A DNA stretch of 15,628 nucleotides from NCBI GenBank assembly GCA_902806105.1, contig CADCVI010000038.1, forward strand, positions 1-15,628, read 5' to 3'. The notes under the pieces were generated by a model. It was not told the origin of the DNA. It ran no database searches and was given only the letters and a program-made list of their open reading frames with translations. The translations under genes and the position numbers were made by a program. The stretch comes from an uncultured Rubrobacteraceae bacterium (GTDB lineage Bacteria; Actinomycetota; Rubrobacteria; Rubrobacterales; Rubrobacteraceae). How positions within the stretch are numbered: the stretch's first letter is position 1; each line of letters starts with the position of its first letter. Below, piece after piece: positions 14,253 through 15,628 of this stretch.

Positions 14253-14756
14253 ATGGAGAGAAGGCCCGTGGCGACGCGCAGCGAGGAATGCACGACCGCG
14301 AGCGGTGCGGTAACGACCATCACAGCATGGGCGAGGGCCGAGAACCCGTGTGCGAGGCTTGGGACGTGCAAGGGTATTGGCGGAGGGTCACGCAAACACG
14401 ACGAAGGCCCGAGCACGAAGGCCAGACGCGACGGGCACACGAGCCCTGGTAACATCGGTGATCGAGCGAAAGGGAGGGAAAGCACCACGAAGGCGCAAGA
14501 CGTTCACGGTACGCGCATACGGTTAACCCGGGACGGCCTCGCCTACGACGGCGAGGAGGAGGAATTCGTTCCCTTCAGCGAGATGGCCGGCACGCGACCC
14601 GCATCGCCCCCTCTCTGGAACCCTGCCAGCAACCTCTTCGAGGTCGCGGTGGCTCGGCGTAACGGCCCGGACCTGATCATAAGGAACCTGCCGCTGCAAA
14701 CCGCCGTCCGACTGGAGGAAGCGATAACCAACGCCCTGCGCGAGCGCCAGTCATAA
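14253..14756 (+). CDS. Protein of unknown function; reliable coding part begins near 14487
   Basis: The only canonical in-frame starts are ATG 14253 and GTG 14268, but the first 78 codons look non-protein-like (many rare codons, low complexity). From 14487 on, the sequence is convincing: THGTRIRL-type strands, RDGLAYDGEEEEFVPFSEM, WNPASNLFEVAVARRNGPDL, then a helix RLEEAITNALRE, about 90 residues in all. An ideal AGGGAGGG (14471-14478) lies 8 bases before an ACG codon (14487), exactly where an ATG would be expected. The true gene probably starts there, with either a rare ACG start or a lost ATG. The short beta-rich body ending in a helix recalls small PH-like domains, but I do not recognise the family. 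The region 14133-14252 shows no gene. Confidence 0.5.
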   Translation: MERRPVATRSEECTTASGAVTTITAWARAENPCARLGTCKGIGGGSRKHDEGPSTKARRDGHTSPGNIGDRAKGRESTTKAQDVHGTRIRLTRDGLAYDGEEEEFVPFSEMAGTRPASPPLWNPASNLFEVAVARRNGPDLIIRNLPLQTAVRLEEAITNALRERQS

Positions 14757-14805
14757 TCCCCTTTCCCAACCGAGCGGATGTTGCGGACATAAGGCTTTTA
14801 GGAGG

Positions 14806-14819
14806 AGAGCCTCGGCTCT
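14806..14819. terminator. Short hairpin between converging genes
   Basis: AGAGCC (14806-14811) and GGCTCT (14814-14819) form a tight inverted repeat in the 115-base gap between two converging genes. A second possible pairing, CCCCA near 14826 with TGGGG near 14852, lies closer to the membrane-protein gene. Either could end transcription; neither has a clear T-tract. Confidence 0.35.
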
Positions 14820-14871
14820 AATCCCCCAGTACACATTGGGCTATCAGCTTGGGGAAAATCAATTGCTCTTC

Positions 14872-15603
14872 TCACGCGGCAGTCTTGATACCACGCCGGA
14901 CGAGCCACAGCACGGCCGGGTAGCCGGTCAGGAAGCCCAGGATCAGCCCGATCTGCATGAGAAACAAAAAGGTCACGTCGGTGAGGGGGGGCATGAAGAG
15001 CAAGAAGTGCATGACCAGCATCCAGCCGCCCATCCCGACGTCGAAGGCCAGGACCGTTATGAGAGCTATGATCAGGGCCACCCCGATCCCCTTGCCCGAG
15101 CGGCGCAGGCCGCGCGCCGGCACGGTCGAGATGAAGTACTCGAAGACGAACAGCAGCACGGTGGCGATCACGGCGATGACCAGCATCATCGCCCAGAGAT
15201 CCACCCCGGCGATCGTCAGCCCCGAGAAGACGACAAGCGGAACGCCTACGACGTGGCCTATGGCCGACGCGGCGCCACCGGGGGTACCACCCGTCGCGGC
15301 CGCCTCGGCGAGGCTCTTCTCGGGAGGGGTACCGTGCTCCTTCTGCCACCTGTCGCTGCGCGGGCGGCCCCACCGGTTGTAGGCCCAGAGCCCCAGGGGG
15401 CCGAGGTAGAGGGCGGTTATGGGCCACACCACCTCCATGACGGCGGTGCGCTGGCGGTAGCCGCGGCCGAGGATGTCGTAGAGGATCGCGGCCGCGCACA
15501 ACACCACGATGCCCAAGAAGATCCAGGAGATCACCGTCAACCACACGGGGATCATGGGCTGCATCGCGCCCATATCCATGGCGCCCTTGTCCATGCTGTC
15601 CAT
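14872..15603 (-). CDS. DUF4396-like integral membrane protein with Met-rich N-terminus
   Basis: The product is 243 residues from ATG 15603; GTG 15609 or a start beyond the window edge are possible because the frame stays open. The cytosolic or exported N-terminus is Met/Asp-rich (MNMDSMDKGAMDMGAMQPM), a composition often linked to copper binding. About six membrane spans follow: TVISWIFLGIVVLCAAAILY, VVWPITALYLGPLGLWAYNR, GHVVGVPLVVFSGLTIAG, LWAMMLVIAVIATVLLFVFE, VALIIALITVLAFDVGMGGW and FLFLMQIGLILGFLTGYPAV. The WPITALYLGPLGLWAYNRWG segment is what I recall from DUF4396 proteins, which often sit near copper genes. The transport or metal role is inferred. It converges with the 14.5-kb gene and is unlinked to the stress regulon by strand. 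Confidence 0.75.
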   Translation of the reverse strand: MDSMDKGAMDMGAMQPMIPVWLTVISWIFLGIVVLCAAAILYDILGRGYRQRTAVMEVVWPITALYLGPLGLWAYNRWGRPRSDRWQKEHGTPPEKSLAEAAATGGTPGGAASAIGHVVGVPLVVFSGLTIAGVDLWAMMLVIAVIATVLLFVFEYFISTVPARGLRRSGKGIGVALIIALITVLAFDVGMGGWMLVMHFLLFMPPLTDVTFLFLMQIGLILGFLTGYPAVLWLVRRGIKTAA

Positions 15604-15628
15604 GTTCACCGCGCGAACACCCTCTTCC

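Noticed and set aside
14237..14452. GTG-started 71-codon frame after the response regulator
   Set aside because: It has a fair ribosome site but an Arg/His-rich product with no domain, and it overlaps another weak frame; not supported enough to annotate.
14165..14488. Possible structured RNA or riboswitch, or a minus-strand small protein
   Set aside because: No conserved core of a known riboswitch, RNase P RNA, tmRNA or 6S RNA was found, and the minus frame has no domain.
1..15628. CRISPR array, insertion sequence or phage genes
   Set aside because: No regularly spaced repeats, transposase, integrase or phage structural genes are visible.

Overview
The window is a GC-rich (clearly above 60% by eye) stretch of an actinobacterial-type chromosome. 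Strong GGAGG-type ribosome binding sites, frequent GTG starts and tightly packed stress genes fit a Rubrobacter-like, stress-tolerant actinobacterium. That placement is inferred from gene content, not from a marker gene.

Layout. 1-2432 (minus) is most of a rifampicin phosphotransferase-type enzyme whose catalytic-histidine end lies off the window. Positions 2433-2702 separate it from a divergent ferritin (2703-3212, plus) and hold a 54-bp symmetric dyad and a repeated GGTATAC motif. 3351-5205 (minus) is a two-gene unit: a MoaD/ThiS-like ubiquitin-fold protein ending in Gly-Gly, then an acetamidase/formamidase with a zinc-knuckle insertion. The acetamidase frame stops at TGA, but family-like C-terminal sequence continues in the same frame after it. 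5206-5714 holds only an ankyrin-repeat remnant. 5715-9770 (minus) carries a three-domain universal stress protein, a small unknown protein, a group 2 sigma-70 factor, a cupin, and an unnamed small protein behind a coupled or frameshifted leader. 10248-10490 (plus) is a double-CXXC zinc-ribbon protein ending at a 14-bp-stem terminator. 10611-11487 (minus) is a frameshifted, shortened universal stress protein coupled to a second copy of the unnamed protein. 11668-14113 (plus) is an overlapping histidine kinase and OmpR-type response regulator. 14253-14756 is an unknown protein with a doubtful start. 14872-15603 (minus) is a DUF4396-like membrane protein with a Met-rich N-terminus.

How it may work together. 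The main new signal is a shared 35-bp promoter element (25 of 35 bases identical, compared by eye) at 9833-9867 and 11563-11597. Each copy has three half-sites, GT(C/A)AGC-N4-GTAAGG-N5-GTAAGG, with 10- and 11-bp steps typical of OmpR/PhoB-family binding. One copy fronts the operon of the first unnamed paralog. The other lies between the second paralog's operon and the kinase/regulator operon. I infer that the local two-component system controls itself and both paralog operons, forming a compact stress regulon.

Several genes look damaged: the short universal stress protein, the leader of the first paralog, the acetamidase tail, the ankyrin remnant and the start of the 14.5-kb gene. Two of these are explained by one missing base in a homopolymer-rich spot, so assembly error must be excluded before calling them pseudogenes.
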